Source of the DNA: Opitutales bacterium
Lineage (GTDB): Bacteria > Verrucomicrobiota > Verrucomicrobiia > Opitutales > Oceanipulchritudinaceae
Assembly (NCBI GenBank): GCA_020831485.1
Contig: JAFIGG010000003.1
Location: 98,663 to 162,662, forward strand
Direction: 5' to 3'
DNA: 64,000 nt
Shown: positions 45,112 through 53,354 of the stretch, one piece after another
Numbering within the stretch: the first letter of the stretch is position 1
How the letters are laid out: the number at the start of each line of letters is the position of its first letter
Program-made: the position numbers and the translations under genes
Notes under the pieces: model-generated
Seen by the model: only the letters and a program-made list of their open reading frames with translations
The model's database searches: none
Told to the model about the DNA's origin: nothing

Positions 45112-46569
45112 ATGCAAAAACAGTCCATGAAACATCTCCTGCTTATTCCTTTCTTTTCCGTAATTCTATCGGTGGGGAACCCTCTATTATTTTCCAATAC
45201 GCTTGAGTCCGAATGGGACTACGATGCATTTTCGCCAATCTATTCTGCTCCAGCAGTCGATGCGGATGGTAGTATTTATTTTTCAACGCTTGACGGCGAA
45301 TTATACAGCCTGACGACAGACGGCACCCTTCGCTGGGTGTACACTGACTCTACGGACATGTTGGAGAGCACTGTCGCCATCGGCCCGGACGGGACCCTCT
45401 ACCTGGGCAGCTGGGATAACCACCTCCACGCAATCGATGCGGATTCGGGAACGCAGTTGTGGCATTACGAAACGGGCAGCTACATTGCCGGTTCGCCTGC
45501 TGTGGATGATCAGGGGTACATCTATTTTGGCTCCGCGGATGGCATTTTCTATGCCCTGAATCCGGACGGCAGCCTGGAATGGGCATTTGTCGGGGCCGGC
45601 GAATTTGAGGCCTCACCCGCACTGGGGCCACAGGGCAATATCTATATTGGAGACAGCACGGGTGTGCTCTATGCTCTTGATTCGGCCAACGGCGAGCTCC
45701 TGTGGGAGACCGATCTGGCAGCCGAATCCCCGGATCCCGAACGCGACCACGGCATATACAGTTCCGCAGCGATCGCCGCCAACGGCCAGGTTTACGTAGC
45801 CAGCCGCAACCATCAGCTCTATGCCCTCGATGCGAACGGGGCTTTATTATGGTCTTTTGCCGCCGATGAACCGATTGACAGCTCTCCGGTCATCGGCTTT
45901 GCCAACCGCGTGCACATTGCCTCCTATGACGGCAACCTCTATGCGCTGGATCCGCAAGGGTCTTTGGTATGGCAACAGTTTGTCGGGGATGTGCTGCTCT
46001 CGAGTCCGGTCATTGACGAAGCCGGCAATACCCTTATCGTCGGCTATGCGGGCGACGGGATTTCCGCGATTCAGAAGTTCGATCTTCAGGGCGGGCTTGT
46101 TTGGGAAGAATTCTGGCCTGCGCTCAATGATGCCTCCCCCGCGCTTAGCCCTGAGGGGCAGCTTTCTGTTGCTTTCCATGACGGCTTTGTTCAGGCGTTT
46201 GACAATGTCGAAGGTCCCGCGGCGACGGCCTGGCCACAATTCAACCGCAACGCCATGCGTAATGCCTTTCTTTCTGCTGAATTCAGGCAGAGCAGCCATG
46301 GCTATTTTCAGGTGGCAAGTGTTCAGGAAGGCGGCTGGCAACGGGATCCTGCATTTGGCTGGATCTACACTGCCGATTTCCCCTGGGTCTATTCCGCGCA
46401 TTGGGGCTGGTCCTGGTTCTTCGGTGCGGGTACCCCACTGTATTGGTTCCAGAGCGTTGAGCCTTCAGAAGTGTTCTACAGCGACACATCCTTACTGCCG
46501 TGGCTCTGGTTGCCGGACGCCGGGACCCCCGCCTTTTTCCATCCACACTCCGGCCTGCACCGGTTGTAG
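45112..46569 (+). CDS. Exported PQQ-type beta-propeller protein with Trp/Tyr-rich C-terminal tail
   Basis: 485 aa with a signal peptide (MKHLLLIPFFSVILSVGNPLL, alternative start at 45127). Residues ~45-375 hold seven or so PQQ/outer-membrane-assembly type blades, each with 'SPAV-D-x-x-G-x-I-Y-F-G-S-x-D-G-x-x-Y-A-L-N-x-x-G-x-L-x-W' (e.g. YIYFGSADGIFYALNPDG). No PQQ cofactor-dehydrogenase residues are evident, so a binding or scaffold role is likelier than an enzyme. The C-terminal ~90 residues contain GWIYTADFPWVYSAHWGW and LLPWLWLPD, a module also found at the end of the giant protein at 25975-34578. Probably surface-exposed. Confidence 0.82.
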   Translation: MQKQSMKHLLLIPFFSVILSVGNPLLFSNTLESEWDYDAFSPIYSAPAVDADGSIYFSTLDGELYSLTTDGTLRWVYTDSTDMLESTVAIGPDGTLYLGSWDNHLHAIDADSGTQLWHYETGSYIAGSPAVDDQGYIYFGSADGIFYALNPDGSLEWAFVGAGEFEASPALGPQGNIYIGDSTGVLYALDSANGELLWETDLAAESPDPERDHGIYSSAAIAANGQVYVASRNHQLYALDANGALLWSFAADEPIDSSPVIGFANRVHIASYDGNLYALDPQGSLVWQQFVGDVLLSSPVIDEAGNTLIVGYAGDGISAIQKFDLQGGLVWEEFWPALNDASPALSPEGQLSVAFHDGFVQAFDNVEGPAATAWPQFNRNAMRNAFLSAEFRQSSHGYFQVASVQEGGWQRDPAFGWIYTADFPWVYSAHWGWSWFFGAGTPLYWFQSVEPSEVFYSDTSLLPWLWLPDAGTPAFFHPHSGLHRL

Positions 46570-46625
46570 AACCCCTCCGCTCCTCTGGGGTTGAACTTTT
46601 GGCGTAGAAGCGTAACTTCCTGGGT

Positions 46626-47327
46626 ATGGCTAAGCTTTGTATTTTTGGAATGGCTGTGCTCTGTCTGTTTGGCAGCTGGAGTTTGGCCGGTGATTCGAAT
46701 GCCGCCTTGCGGGAACGGATGGTGGACCAACAGATTAAGGCGCGTGGTATCACGGATGAGGCCACCTTGAAGGCGATGGCTGCGGTCGAGCGCCACCATT
46801 TTGTCGACGGACGCCTGTCCGCACGAGCATACGAGGACCGGCCCCTGCCGATTGGGCATGGCCAGACGATTTCGCAGCCGTACATCGTGGCCTTTATGAC
46901 CGAGATTGTGAAGCCGAAGCCCGAACACCGGGTTCTGGAGATTGGCGCTGGATCAGGTTATCAAGCTGCTGTGCTGGCGGAAATCGTCGACGAGGTTTAC
47001 ACCATTGAAATCGTCGAGCCACTGGCGGAGACTTCCGCTGGCGTGTTGCAACGTTTGGGCTATGACAATGTCGAGGTCCGGCATGGCGACGGCTATTATG
47101 GCTGGGAGGACAAGGCTCCCTTCGATTCGATCGTGGTCACTGCGGCCGCAGAATACATCCCGCCGCCGCTGATTGAGCAGTTGAAAGAGGGTGGGCGCAT
47201 GATCATCCCGGTGGGTTCCCCGCTGCGCACGCAGCAATTGATGCTGGTTGAAAAGCGCGACGGCGAGGTGCAGACCCGCAGCCTGATGCCTGTGCGCTTC
47301 GTTCCCTTTACGCGTGCGGATGATTGA
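46626..47327 (+). CDS. pcm: Protein-L-isoaspartate O-methyltransferase with signal peptide
   Basis: 233 aa. An N-terminal hydrophobic export signal (LCIFGMAVLCLFGSWSLAG) precedes a full PIMT domain: RMVDQQIKARGI, FVDGRLSARAYEDRPLPIGHGQTISQP, SAM-binding motif I VLEIGAGSGYQAAVLAE, then VEVRHGDGYYGWEDKAPFDSIVVTAA. The GHGQTISQP loop is diagnostic. PIMT repairs isoaspartyl damage by methylation with SAM. Most are cytosolic; exported versions exist in some bacteria, and how they get SAM outside the cytoplasm is unclear. Gene end is 28 bases before the membrane protein gene, so coupled expression is likely. Confidence 0.9.
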   Translation: MAKLCIFGMAVLCLFGSWSLAGDSNAALRERMVDQQIKARGITDEATLKAMAAVERHHFVDGRLSARAYEDRPLPIGHGQTISQPYIVAFMTEIVKPKPEHRVLEIGAGSGYQAAVLAEIVDEVYTIEIVEPLAETSAGVLQRLGYDNVEVRHGDGYYGWEDKAPFDSIVVTAAAEYIPPPLIEQLKEGGRMIIPVGSPLRTQQLMLVEKRDGEVQTRSLMPVRFVPFTRADD

Positions 47328-47355
47328 TCCGGCTGAGTCGACAGGAGATAGCCGC

Positions 47356-49740
47356 ATGCAGAAGATGGGCCCTGCTATCGGGCTCTTTTCGGTTGGGCTG
47401 ATCGGTTGTCAGATCGCCTGGATGCAAGTGCTTGCCCAGGCCCAGTGGTCCCACTTTGCCCACATGATCATCGCCGTGGCGATGCTGGGCTTTGGCGCCA
47501 GCGGAACCTGGCTGGCGGCGGGTGGTTCCTGGTTGTTGCGACGGGCTGCGGTAGCGGTGCCGCTTTGCATGGGGCTGTCCTCGCTGGCGATGGCCGCGGC
47601 ACTCTATCTGGCAATGAGTGATTTTGCCCGCTTCGACATGATGGAGCTCTTCATGGGCGGCGGCGGTGGCTGGAAATTGATTTTCACCTATCTGATCTTT
47701 TTTTTGCCGTTTTTTCTCGGTGCCCTGGCCATCGGGTTGGTCTTTACCGCTGCACCTGAACGGGCGGGAGCCCTGTATGCGTGGAACTTGGGCGGTTCAG
47801 CTCTGGGTGGGCCGGCGGCCTTGCTGCTGCTCAACTTTATCACCGCACCTTCGGTGGCGGTGCTGCTGGCAGCCCTCGCATTCATGGCCGCCATGCAGGC
47901 CGGTCTCTGGAGAATGAACCGGTGCTTTTGTGTCACCTTGATTCTGGCCATGTTCATGGCCTTGCTACTGCCACCGGAGATTCAGCGTTCGTCGTACAAA
48001 GGTTTGTCGCGGGCACTGGACATGCCGGATAAGGAAGTCACCGGACCCTTGCCCGGAGCCTATGGCGAGGTGCATACGGTGCGTTCTCCGGCGCTGCGCT
48101 ACGCGCCGGCTCTCAGTCTGCAGTTTAGAGGCGAACCGCCGCGGGGCAGGGCGGTTTTTGTCAATGGCAACCCCTACGGCACCCTGTTGCCAGACCTGGA
48201 AGCGGATGCCCCCTTTATCCTCGACGCGACACCGCGCGGTCTCGCCTACGCCATCAATCGCCCGCAGTCGGCTTTGATCCTCGGAGCCGGCGCTGGAGAA
48301 GACGTGGCGCACGCCCAGGCCCAGGCCGTGGAATCGATCACAGCGATCGAGCCGCATCCGGTGGTGCGTGGTCTGGCTAAGGATCATGGACTGGATTCGA
48401 CAGCGGATGGATCCACCCGCTGGGTCGGTGGCACCGGGCGCGCATATTTATCACGCACGGCAGCCAGGTATCCGAATCTTCGCTACAATTTAATTGTGCT
48501 TCCGGCCATCGGAGAGTTTGGCGGCGATTCCGGCTTACGGGCCATAGAGGAAGATTATTCGCTCACCCGTGAAGCCTTTGAGCAAATGTGGCAGATGTTG
48601 GATGATGACGGCATGCTGACGGTTTCAGCTTGGATCGATTATCCACCCCGCCATTCCCTGCGCATCGCAGCCACCTTGGTGAACTTGTTGCAGGAAAAGG
48701 GCAATTATCCCGTCGACCAGCACCTCCTGGTAGCCCGCAGCTGGGGCATGATGAGTTTCGTCCTACTGCGGGCCCCTTTGGATGAGGACCGCTGGCAACG
48801 GGCATTGCAGTTCAGTAAAGATCAGGGCTTTGACCTGCTGGGTGGTGGTGAAATGCACTTGAGAACTGAGGATGCGCAGACCTATCATACCATGGACGAT
48901 ACCGCCCTTATGGAGGGACTGGAACAATTGTATGCCGGTGAGAGGGAATCCCTTCAGGCCGATTACCCCTTCAATATCGCACCAATCAGCGACAACAATC
49001 CCTACTTCCAGCAGTTCCTGAAGACCGGACAATGGCAGCTTTACAGAGAGTGGTTCCTGCAGGACGCCGCTCCCTTTCTGGAAATTGGCCTGCCCCTGCT
49101 GCTGCTGACCTTTGTCCAGATCGCTCTGATCAGCATCCCCTTGATTTTGTTGCCGCTTGTGCGTCTGCGGTCCAGCGCCCGTGGCTTTGCGCGTCCCTTT
49201 GCCTATTTCGCAAGCGTCGGCTGTGGTTTTATGTTGTGGGAGATCATTCTCATTCAGCGCTATATCCTGTATTGGGGCCACCCCATATTCGCCGCTGCCG
49301 GAGTCATATCCATTCTCCTCCTGGGCATGGGCCTGGGCAGTTGGTGCAGCGGACGCCTGCCTGTGTTGCAACCCTGGATCGCCCGCGTCAGCGGACTCAT
49401 TGCCGTCCTGCTGCTGGCCTACGCCCTCCTGCTACCATTATTCATTACAGCCACCATGGGCCTGCCCGGCGCCGTGCGCGTGATCTTAGGGATTCTTATC
49501 CTGCTGCCCGTTGCCTTTTTGATGGGCATGCCATTCCCCCTCGGCGTTCGCTGGGTTGAGGAATCCACCCGCACCCGCATCGCCTGGGCCTGGGGCATCG
49601 ACGGCTACGCCTCCGTCATCACCGCTACCGGCGCCATGCTCATCGCCGTAACCGCCGGCCTTAACGTCCCCATCTACCTCGCCGCCACCGCCTACGCCAT
49701 CGCTTCCCTGGCCGCCTGGAATTATAGGCAGGCAGGTTAG
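47356..49740 (+). CDS. Membrane spermidine-synthase-like protein (class with two TM blocks)
   Basis: About 794 aa from the ATG at 47356, which has a good GGAGA Shine-Dalgarno 8 bases before; a GTG at 47314 would overlap pcm. A first block of about six membrane helices (residues ~1-220) is followed by a soluble part (~220-570) with the methyltransferase-like fold of spermidine synthases: ALILGAGAGEDVAHAQ, SITAIEPHPVV, NLIVLPAIGEFGG. A second block of ~7 helices follows (~590-790). Key catalytic Asp residues of true spermidine synthases are not evident (QxG-x-G-x-D replaced), so polyamine synthesis is doubtful. It neighbours an exported PIMT. Confidence 0.78.
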   Translation: MQKMGPAIGLFSVGLIGCQIAWMQVLAQAQWSHFAHMIIAVAMLGFGASGTWLAAGGSWLLRRAAVAVPLCMGLSSLAMAAALYLAMSDFARFDMMELFMGGGGGWKLIFTYLIFFLPFFLGALAIGLVFTAAPERAGALYAWNLGGSALGGPAALLLLNFITAPSVAVLLAALAFMAAMQAGLWRMNRCFCVTLILAMFMALLLPPEIQRSSYKGLSRALDMPDKEVTGPLPGAYGEVHTVRSPALRYAPALSLQFRGEPPRGRAVFVNGNPYGTLLPDLEADAPFILDATPRGLAYAINRPQSALILGAGAGEDVAHAQAQAVESITAIEPHPVVRGLAKDHGLDSTADGSTRWVGGTGRAYLSRTAARYPNLRYNLIVLPAIGEFGGDSGLRAIEEDYSLTREAFEQMWQMLDDDGMLTVSAWIDYPPRHSLRIAATLVNLLQEKGNYPVDQHLLVARSWGMMSFVLLRAPLDEDRWQRALQFSKDQGFDLLGGGEMHLRTEDAQTYHTMDDTALMEGLEQLYAGERESLQADYPFNIAPISDNNPYFQQFLKTGQWQLYREWFLQDAAPFLEIGLPLLLLTFVQIALISIPLILLPLVRLRSSARGFARPFAYFASVGCGFMLWEIILIQRYILYWGHPIFAAAGVISILLLGMGLGSWCSGRLPVLQPWIARVSGLIAVLLLAYALLLPLFITATMGLPGAVRVILGILILLPVAFLMGMPFPLGVRWVEESTRTRIAWAWGIDGYASVITATGAMLIAVTAGLNVPIYLAATAYAIASLAAWNYRQAG

Positions 49741-49807
49741 TTTTTGGTTTGTTGGTTTTTAGTTCTTTGTTCGTGGTTAACCTTACCCATTGGCCGGCAC
49801 GGAGGCC

Positions 49808-49839
49808 GGCCCTCCAGCGGATGCAAACCCTGGAGGGCC
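49808..49839. repeat. Intergenic hairpin with 10-bp arms, copy 1
   Basis: Arms GGCCCTCCAG (49808-49817) and CTGGAGGGCC (49830-49839). A 24-bp direct repeat, GCAAACCCTGGAGG...CGCTCC, runs 49823-49846 and recurs at 49895-49918. The 262-bp gap between the spermidine-synthase-like gene and the next gene holds only these repeats. Confidence 0.75.
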
Positions 49840-49881
49840 CCGCTCCTCGATGTTTGATGCATCTGATGACAGCCTTCTTTT

Positions 49882-49909
49882 CCCTCCAGCCGAAGCAAAC
49901 CCTGGAGGG
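49882..49909. repeat. Intergenic hairpin, copy 2
   Basis: Arms CCCTCCAG (49882-49889) and CTGGAGGG (49902-49909). Its flank carries the second copy of the 24-bp direct repeat (49895-49918). The two hairpins differ in loop sequence but keep the paired arms, like a small dispersed palindromic element. Confidence 0.72.
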
Positions 49910-50002
49910 CCCCGCTCCGTCGGGGCTCAATTCCCCTGCTAGACGTCATGCCCCGGATTTGCTACACCGTCTACCATGTTCAAAGACTCTGGAGAAGGCC
50001 CG

Positions 50003-50878
50003 ATGGACGACGAACGCAGGCTGGCGCGCTTGGATGAAGAGCTTGCGAAGATAATGCATGCGCAGAATCAGACGCCGGATCCCGAAATGGGTGGCTTGGC
50101 TGCGGAACAAGTGTACCGCCTGGTTTATTCCGAATGGGACAGTGTTCGAAGTCCACTGCAACTAAGACGTGATCTCGCCTTGGAGGACTATGAGGCATCG
50201 CCTTTCTTTTTGGCGACCCGCAAGTTTCTCTTGGCTATACTGGAAGGCGGTGGCGTTAAGACAACGGCCACGGGCAATCTGCCACGTAAATTTGTTGCCG
50301 AAATGATGGATGTGTTTCTCGACGCGGAATATAAGGAGGATGTGCTCCGCGTGAACAAGGTTGTGAACGAGACCGACGTCTTCCCTCTCCATATTTCCCG
50401 AATTGTTTGCGGAGTATCAGGGCTGATTGGTAAATCAAAGGGCCGCTTTGTCGTTCGCAAGAAATGCCAGAAATTGCTGGCGCCGGAGCGTGCGGGAGAG
50501 CTCTTTTCAGCCTTGTTTATTACCTACTTCCGGAAATTCAACCTGAGCTTCGCCGATGGGATGCCTTGCGAAGGAGTCAGCCTGCAGAGCAACATCGCCT
50601 ACTCCCTGCAACGCATTCAGGCGATAGCCAACGATTGGCAGCCCATCGAAGGAGTTGGCGAATCCATCCTGCTGCCAAAAGTGTCCGATGACATTGAACA
50701 GGAGATTGTCGACAGGCCCTATCTCACGATTTCACGCATTGTAGAACTCCGGATTCTGAGTCATCTGCACCGCTGGGGTTTGCTTGAGTTGAACTATGAA
50801 CAAGGCAAGTACGTCGAGGAGCTGCAGTCCTTTCGCAAGACCCCGCTGTTTGATCGGGTGGTGGGATTCAGCTTTTAG
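50003..50878 (+). CDS. Unrecognised cytosolic protein at the start of the accessory region
   Basis: 291 aa from the ATG at 50003, preceded by GGAGAAGG; an upstream ATG at 49976 is possible. No signal peptide or membrane segment. Helix-rich N-terminal part (DDERRLARLDEELAKIMHAQNQTPDPEM), then LRRDLALEDYEASPFFLATRKFLLAILEGGG, a middle basic part (GKSKGRFVVRKKCQKLL), and a C-terminal part (TISRIVELRILSHLHRWGLLELN) that resembles a winged-helix-type segment. I do not assign a family. It lies next to toxin-antitoxin genes and hairpin repeats, so it may be part of the accessory cargo. Confidence 0.72.
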   Translation: MDDERRLARLDEELAKIMHAQNQTPDPEMGGLAAEQVYRLVYSEWDSVRSPLQLRRDLALEDYEASPFFLATRKFLLAILEGGGVKTTATGNLPRKFVAEMMDVFLDAEYKEDVLRVNKVVNETDVFPLHISRIVCGVSGLIGKSKGRFVVRKKCQKLLAPERAGELFSALFITYFRKFNLSFADGMPCEGVSLQSNIAYSLQRIQAIANDWQPIEGVGESILLPKVSDDIEQEIVDRPYLTISRIVELRILSHLHRWGLLELNYEQGKYVEELQSFRKTPLFDRVVGFSF

Positions 50879-50966
50879 GGGTTTTTGGTTCGTTGTTCTT
50901 GGTTTGTGGTTTGAATTAAAAATTCTGGTATTGCGCATTGCTGTTGTTGGTAATACCTTGGTGTTT

Positions 50967-51212
50967 ATGAAAACAATGACGGTAAAGCTTCCGGATGAAT
51001 TGGCCGTCCGTTTGGAGAAACGGGCGAAGCGCTTGGGTGTGTCCAAGTCCGCATTGCTGCGGGAATCATTGGAGCGGGAGTTCAGCAGGGAATCGGGGGT
51101 GGAAGAGGAGCCCTCTGCTTATGATTTGATGAAAGATGGTTTTGGCTGTGTGAACAGTGGCATTGGCGATCTCTCCACCAACCCGAAACACATGGAAGGA
51201 TTTGGCCGTTGA
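50967..51212 (+). CDS. Ribbon-helix-helix (CopG-like) antitoxin
   Basis: 81 aa from the ATG at 50967. N-terminus MKTMTVKLPDELAVRLEKRAKRLGVSKSALLRESLERE is a complete RHH unit (beta strand, helix A, helix B) with TVKLPDELA as the DNA-contacting strand. The acidic C-terminal part (ESGVEEEPSAYDLMKDGFG) is the usual toxin-binding region. Its stop overlaps the TTG start of a PIN toxin remnant (TTGA), the normal VapB-VapC gene arrangement. Expected role: neutralise the PIN ribonuclease and repress its own promoter; the toxin partner is now broken, so it may be an orphan. Confidence 0.85.
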   Translation: MKTMTVKLPDELAVRLEKRAKRLGVSKSALLRESLEREFSRESGVEEEPSAYDLMKDGFGCVNSGIGDLSTNPKHMEGFGR

Positions 51213-51369
51213 GTGAGCGCCTGTTGTTGGACGCTGGTCCCTCGCCGATGCCTCCCTCGTTGCCATGCTGGAAGCAGGAGCGGGTGATCGAATCTTTACT
51301 CTGGATAAGCATTTTCGCCTATATCGCCACAGCGGCCGGAGGGTTGTTCCGGTGTTGATGCCGGGGTGA
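51209..51369 (+). pseudogene. PIN-domain toxin remnant with large internal deletion and frame change
   Basis: Reading from TTG at 51209 gives SERLLLDAGP, the N-terminal beta strand of a PIN nuclease including its first catalytic Asp. After base ~51240 the matching C-terminal end is only found in another frame: ADASLVAMLEAGAGDRIFTLD, then KHFRLYR, GRRVVPVLMPG and a stop at 51369. The middle ~80 codons of a normal ~135-residue PIN protein are missing. The C-terminal Asp motif (LADASLVA) and TLDKHF are typical of PIN toxins. The gene is inactive as a toxin. Confidence 0.8.
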
Positions 51370-51424
51370 GTATTTGAGTATACCAGCGATCAAGCGCATA
51401 GGAACTGGCGATGCGCCTTCCCTG

Positions 51425-52312
51425 TTACAAATGAGGCCAAGGGAGGGAACGATAGAACCTTACGACGACCTCGAACTCTCCATCGAATCCGGGAAGTTCC
51501 GGCAGTTCGAGTTTCAGAGTTTCCCAACCTTCTCTGGCGCGCTTTCTTATTTCCGGACTTTCTAAAGATTCTCTATCGGGCTTTATGTCCCTCAGGCGCG
51601 ATTTTTCTATTAAGCGTGTTAAGATGTCCTGCTTTTCTTTGTTTTCAAATCTCTCATCCCGCACCAGGAATGCGATATCGTAGACATCCTGACAACGGTT
51701 CCGATCCCGTTTGACCTGTTGTAGTAGTGCTCGCAGCTTTTCAGCTATTAGCTCTGCAAATGCATATGCATGGATCTGAGATTTGTCTCCTAATTGAACT
51801 ATTTCGACGCATTCGACAGGCTCGTTGAAGCTCATCTCAATCTTTAAGACCAAGGGGCAATTGCCTTGCTGTAGGCGCTTGTGTGTCTGAGTGCCACGTT
51901 TTGCGTAAGCGATCTTCATCTCGATGGCCGGGAATTTCTTGTTTTCGAAGCCCTGTGGGCGTGGCTTCTTTTTCAGGCTTTGTACCTGACAAATTATGTC
52001 GGGGTATCCCAAGTTTGCAGCGGCACGTTTCATCTCCTCGTCTAGATCCTCCTTCAGCTCTTTCAGAAGGAAATCCGAAGGGTCAAACGCAGCGGTGAAG
52101 TCGATATCCGCCGTTTGTCGGGGACTCTGATAGACTACGCCCATTAATGTCCCGCCCTTTAGATACATCTTTCCTCCGAATGATGAACTCCCACCGATTG
52201 AGGCCAGTACAATTTCGGTTGCTTGGCGTTCAAAATACAGCTGCGGATCATGCTTGGATCTTTCGACCCAGGCATTTATGTCGACGATGTGTTGCTTTGG
52301 TTCAGTTGACAT
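51425..52312 (-). CDS. AbiEii/AbiGii-type nucleotidyltransferase toxin
   Basis: 295 aa. The nucleotidyltransferase motif is clear: LKGGTLMGVVY followed by TADIDFTA (catalytic Asp-x-Asp), and the helical motif AFAELIAEKLRALLQQVKRDRNRCQDVYD (lysine and charged core) is the typical AbiEii C-terminal block. Known AbiEii toxins modify tRNA or related substrates by nucleotide transfer and act in type IV toxin-antitoxin phage defence. Its gene overlaps the AbiEi-type gene by 11 bp, the standard order antitoxin then toxin. The locus follows an RHH/PIN remnant on the opposite strand. Confidence 0.85.
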   Translation of the reverse strand: MSTEPKQHIVDINAWVERSKHDPQLYFERQATEIVLASIGGSSSFGGKMYLKGGTLMGVVYQSPRQTADIDFTAAFDPSDFLLKELKEDLDEEMKRAAANLGYPDIICQVQSLKKKPRPQGFENKKFPAIEMKIAYAKRGTQTHKRLQQGNCPLVLKIEMSFNEPVECVEIVQLGDKSQIHAYAFAELIAEKLRALLQQVKRDRNRCQDVYDIAFLVRDERFENKEKQDILTRLIEKSRLRDIKPDRESLESPEIRKRAREGWETLKLELPELPGFDGEFEVVVRFYRSLPWPHL

Positions 52313-53243
52313 TAAGCGAAAGCATCCATTTTTCTGAGAATTTCGATTCGTATGTAGCAGAGGGATTGAGCAAACGCGAACTTCCGCGTTGAGCGTGCCG
52401 TGTCCATTGTTCGATGCGTGGATCTTCTATGCCGATTAACTCGTCGAGTATGTACCCGGCACGCACTTTTGTGATGCCTTTCGGGCGACTCCCGATCGCT
52501 TCGATTATGTCATCAAGATAGATTTGTGCGTGTTCCTGCCAGATTTCGAGCACATGCTTCATCCCGCCGCAAAGATCTGGCTCTTCAAGCATGCTTGCAA
52601 ACACCTGGCCGATTGTTCCGATTCGGGAGAAGCAGCCCCGGAGTTGTTGGCTCGCGCCGGGGTGAGCTGATTGCATCACGGAAACTTCCCGACCACGAAC
52701 TTTCCCAGGAAATTTTGTCCGTGCTGGAGGCTTAACTATCTGATCTTCTTCCAATGTCAGGAGGGTTTCTGCTCCGTAGTCGGATTGTAGTGTTTCGCCG
52801 ACAAATTTATGGAGTATTTTCGGGTTTGGAGCCGTCAGCTGCAAAATATGAGGGCGCCTATCGGTGAGGCCATAGCGTGCCATTGCTGATAGGTGGGAGA
52901 TAAAACAGAATCGATCAGCTATGCAGCAAACGTCTTCTGCCGAACCATCCCCATTTGATATGATTCGGTAAGTATTTTGCTTAAAGTCCTCGTCGTTGTC
53001 TAAAACATTCGCGTCCATGAGTTGCCTACGGACTTTGTCCAGCTCATCATGATCCGGTAGTTTTTTTCTTAACATGAGTTTACGGTCGCTAGCATAGAGT
53101 GCCCTCATTTCTTGGAAAATATCGTAGGCTGTCGCAATCGGCTTGCCAGAAGCTTTCAGTTCCTTGCTCAACGCCTTGCCGAACAATGAAAGGCGGGTTC
53201 GAATTCCAGAAGGAGGAGTGAATCTTGGAGTTGCTTTGCTCAT
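52302..53243 (-). CDS. AbiEi-type antitoxin/transcriptional regulator
   Basis: About 313 aa from the ATG at 53243. N-terminal ~100 residues (ATAYDIFQEMRALYASDRKLM, LDKVRRQLMDANVLD) look like a winged helix. The middle holds IADRFCFISHLSAMARYGLTDRRPHILQLTAP, the AbiEi_4-like block. The length is longer than classical AbiEi (~275). Expected role: represses the operon and blocks the toxin. The start codon sits inside the palindrome at 53238-53284, so transcription or translation initiation overlaps a perfect inverted repeat. An in-frame ATG at 53276 also lies in the palindrome. Confidence 0.78.
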   Translation of the reverse strand: MSKATPRFTPPSGIRTRLSLFGKALSKELKASGKPIATAYDIFQEMRALYASDRKLMLRKKLPDHDELDKVRRQLMDANVLDNDEDFKQNTYRIISNGDGSAEDVCCIADRFCFISHLSAMARYGLTDRRPHILQLTAPNPKILHKFVGETLQSDYGAETLLTLEEDQIVKPPARTKFPGKVRGREVSVMQSAHPGASQQLRGCFSRIGTIGQVFASMLEEPDLCGGMKHVLEIWQEHAQIYLDDIIEAIGSRPKGITKVRAGYILDELIGIEDPRIEQWTRHAQRGSSRLLNPSATYESKFSEKWMLSLNVN

Positions 53244-53284
53244 GCGTGGTCGAATGTCCTTAGGACATTCGACCACGCATGAGC
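53238..53284. repeat. Perfect 47-bp palindrome, copy A, overlapping the abiEi start
   Basis: 23-bp arms around one central T (53261). Arm core ATGTCCT/AGGACAT; outer arm begins GCTCATGCGTGG. It contains the AbiEi start codon. A second palindrome of identical length and core is at 53355. Confidence 0.9.
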
Positions 53285-53354
53285 TTTAAAGTCAAGTGTA
53301 ATAGCGGATGGATCATATTGGGAAAGAATTCTAACGTTGAAATTTAGGTTGAAT

